A program made the translations under genes and the position numbers. DNA of 64,000 nucleotides from Candidatus Nitrosopelagicus sp. (GTDB lineage: Archaea > Thermoproteota > Nitrososphaeria > Nitrososphaerales > Nitrosopumilaceae), in contig JAOLYB010000002.1 of assembly GCA_028343215.1 (NCBI GenBank), positions 62,001 to 126,000 on the forward strand, in the 5' to 3' direction. The notes below the pieces were generated by a model. It was given only the letters and a program-made list of their open reading frames with translations, was not told the origin of the DNA and made no database searches. Shown here piece after piece: positions 61,750 through 64,000 of this stretch (its first letter is position 1; every line of letters starts with the position of its first letter).

Positions 61750-62234
61750 TAAACGCTGCCAGGTCCTTTTAGAAGCATATTTTCACATTCTTTGCAAATT
61801 GCTTCATCTATATCAGATTCTAAATTATGATGAATGTCACAAATTAAGAGACTGGTCTTGATATAATTACAAAGACCAATGAATTTAGATAAACTTGAAG
61901 GCGAATATGCCATGTCAGATGAAAGATCAATTGCTATTTCATTAATCATTTCAGATACTTGTTTTTCAGCAGATAATTTTTTAATTAATTCAGGATCACC
62001 GCGTGTTCCACGAATGTAATTACTAATTGCAGCTTGTGTAACACCTAGCATTTTTGAGATCTCATCTTCACGAACGTTGTGATTCTCAGCCAAGTTTTTT
62101 GCAAGTATTGCACGAAGAGCTGGGATCAAAGTCTTTGATTCAATTTCTGCAGGAAGTAACATGGAATATCTTATCATAATTACTTTATAAGTTCCGCTGA
62201 AATTAGCTGAAACTATCTCTTTCTTAATTAACAA
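61746..62234 (-). CDS. HTH transcriptional regulator (start probably at MLLPAE, 62162, or MIRYSM, 62177)
   Basis: VREDEISKMLGVTQAAISNYIRGTRG HTH; C-terminal CDIHHN...CKECENML. Confidence 0.85.
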   Translation of the reverse strand: MLIKKEIVSANFSGTYKVIMIRYSMLLPAEIESKTLIPALRAILAKNLAENHNVREDEISKMLGVTQAAISNYIRGTRGDPELIKKLSAEKQVSEMINEIAIDLSSDMAYSPSSLSKFIGLCNYIKTSLLICDIHHNLESDIDEAICKECENMLLKGPGSVY

Positions 62235-62265
62235 ATTTTTATTTGAAATGTATTCTAGTTAGATT

Positions 62266-63213
62266 ATGAAAACCGACACGGATCAATGTATGTCAATTTT
62301 ACAAAATGCAGTTAGTGAATGTGATTCAGAATGGATTGCATTATCAGGTGGATTAGATAGCAGCATACTCGCACATCTAAGAAAAGATCAAAGACCACAA
62401 GCAATAACAATAATCACAAAGGATTTTTTAGGAACAGATCTTACTTTTGCACAATTCATTGCCAAACATACGGGTTTGACTCTATCTTTGATGCAAGTAA
62501 ACATGGAAGAAATTCTGGATTCTATTAGCGAGACAATCAAAATTTTAGATAATTTTAACGATATAGAGATACGTAATTCAATCGTTCCACATCTCTATCT
62601 AAGTTCATTGAAAGAAAAAGGAGTTGATTCAGTGATTACAGGAGATGGAGCAGATGAAATTTTTGCAGGGTATAATTTTCTATTAAAGAAATCTAATGAC
62701 GAATTAGATCAAGAATTAGAGCGAATTAAAAAAATCATGCACTTTCCATCAAAAAATATTGCCGAATCATTAAACATGAAAGTTGAAACTCCATTTTTGA
62801 ATGAAGATGTAATAAAATTTTCAAACAGCATTCCAATTTCAAGAAAAATTAATGTTAAAGAAGATAAAAAATATGGAAAATGGATACTTAGAGAAACATT
62901 TGAAAAAGATCTTCCAAAAAATATCATTTGGAGAGAGAAATCACCTATGCAAGATGGATCAGGTACAAATAACCTAACAGGATTGTTCAATACAATAATT
63001 ACAGACGATATTTTTTCACAGAAAAAAACAAAAATCTTGGAAGAGGATGGAGTGTATATCAGAACTAAAGAATCACTGCATTACTACGAATGTTTTAGAA
63101 AGTCTAGTTCAGTTAAAAAATCAAATTCAGATAGAAAATGTCCAGATTGTGATTACGAGATTAATTTAAATTCAAGATTTTGCAGAATGTGTGGTAAATT
63201 TCCTATTAATTAG
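62266..63213 (+). CDS. Asparagine-synthetase-like ATP pyrophosphatase domain protein with C-terminal zinc ribbon
   Basis: WIALSGGLDSSILAHL (PP-loop), GDGADEIFAGY, KCPDCDYEINLNSRFCRMCGKF; no N-terminal glutaminase. Confidence 0.85.
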   Translation: MKTDTDQCMSILQNAVSECDSEWIALSGGLDSSILAHLRKDQRPQAITIITKDFLGTDLTFAQFIAKHTGLTLSLMQVNMEEILDSISETIKILDNFNDIEIRNSIVPHLYLSSLKEKGVDSVITGDGADEIFAGYNFLLKKSNDELDQELERIKKIMHFPSKNIAESLNMKVETPFLNEDVIKFSNSIPISRKINVKEDKKYGKWILRETFEKDLPKNIIWREKSPMQDGSGTNNLTGLFNTIITDDIFSQKKTKILEEDGVYIRTKESLHYYECFRKSSSVKKSNSDRKCPDCDYEINLNSRFCRMCGKFPIN

Positions 63214-63358
63214 ATTTTTTCGACCATTTCTTTGGTTTTTTGATAAAGATCTTTTTACAGCCATCACAACAAAAATGATATTTTTTTGAATTATAATCAT
63301 GCGTGACAGATAAATCCTCATCAAATTCAAGACCACAAACTGGATCTGTAACCTTCAT
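63206..63358 (-). CDS. YHS-domain-like small protein (50 aa), not in ORF track
   Basis: MKVTDPVCGLEFDEDLSVTHDYNSKKYHFCCDGCKKIFIKKPKKWSKKSN*. Confidence 0.75.
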   Translation of the reverse strand: MKVTDPVCGLEFDEDLSVTHDYNSKKYHFCCDGCKKIFIKKPKKWSKKSN

Positions 63359-63454
63359 GGTTTTTTGCAATTAGAGTCGTATTTCTATTTATCTAAACAG
63401 TGAGAACTCATTAATCATAAGAATATCTTATATGGAAAAAAATGAATCCAGTAC

Positions 63455-63622
63455 ATGAAAAAACTTTTTGGTTTATGTCCTGAATGTAAAAAGCAGGAAT
63501 TATTCATGACAGAATACAAATGTCTAAAAATCATAATGAAAACAAAAAATTGGATTGTGTGTAAAAATTGTGATTATGCAATACAAATCGAGAAATTAAA
63601 AAGTAGTTTATGTTGTGTTTGA
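63455..63622 (+). CDS. Zinc-ribbon-like small protein (55 aa), not in ORF track
   Basis: MKKLFGLCPECKKQELFMTEYKCLKIIMKTKNWIVCKNCDYAIQIEKLKSSLCCV*. Confidence 0.6.
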   Translation: MKKLFGLCPECKKQELFMTEYKCLKIIMKTKNWIVCKNCDYAIQIEKLKSSLCCV

Positions 63623-64000
63623 TTAAGATACTAATTTTTTAAGAAATTCATCATATTCGGATTGATTCAATGAATTAATTTTCATTACTTCTAGATTTTC
63701 ATTGACATGTATGCTAGATTTTTGCCCAATTAATGGAGCAAGAACTCCAGGAGTTGAACGAATGAATTGTAAAAGTCCAACAGAAGGGGAGGATGTTGTA
63801 AAGAGGGGCTTTGATTTTGCCCATTCCAAAAGTTTACCTTGCATTAATGGAACACTTGTGAAAACACCAATTCCTAATTCATTTGCAGAGTCTAGAATAG
63901 ATTTTCGTGTTCCAGATACAGTTTGATTTTTCAGTAACATTGCTTGATCAAAATGTAAATTGAAAGGAAGTTGTATGAATCTAAATCCATGATCACTTCC
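63623..64000 (-). CDS. Aldo/keto reductase family protein, partial (runs off right edge)
   Basis: GSDHGFRFIQLPFNLHFDQAMLLKNQ...ANELGIGVFTSVPLMQGKLL...FIRSTPGVLAPLIGQKS. Confidence 0.8.
   Translation of the reverse strand, partial: GSDHGFRFIQLPFNLHFDQAMLLKNQTVSGTRKSILDSANELGIGVFTSVPLMQGKLLEWAKSKPLFTTSSPSVGLLQFIRSTPGVLAPLIGQKSSIHVNENLEVMKINSLNQSEYDEFLKKLVS

Overview
AT-rich, gene-dense archaeal chromosome segment. Gene content (S26e, S25e, RpoK, Alba, aRF1, deoxyhypusine synthase, PurP, GatCAB, archaeal ThrRS, HMG-CoA synthase, DUF6659-like proteins) fits an ammonia-oxidising Thaumarchaeote, Nitrosopumilus/Nitrosarchaeum-like. Most of the window is ordinary metabolism and information processing: biotin genes, purK/purE, ilvA/ilvD, gatCAB-aspS, trpEGDCBA, pyrG. 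No rRNA, CRISPR array, transposase or integrase was seen. The main non-obvious signals are: (1) a 1.37 kb segment (about 23542-24914) bounded by a 17/18-bp direct repeat of the tRNA-Phe 3' end. The present tRNA has a T-stem mismatch that the distal repeat copy would repair, which is the expected footprint of an old tRNA-targeted integration; (2) a BirA-type operator, GTTAACC-N14-GGTTAAC, between divergent bioB and bioAD; (3) three TACNGTA boxes around the trpE promoter; (4) a long bulged-stem RNA structure at 18463-18515; (5) several promoter-proximal dyads or repeats (alba, 9350 gene, 21053 gene, AsnB-like locus); (6) an NAD kinase-HTH fusion and many tiny CxxC microproteins missing from the ORF track. 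All calls are from reading the sequence; no searches were run.
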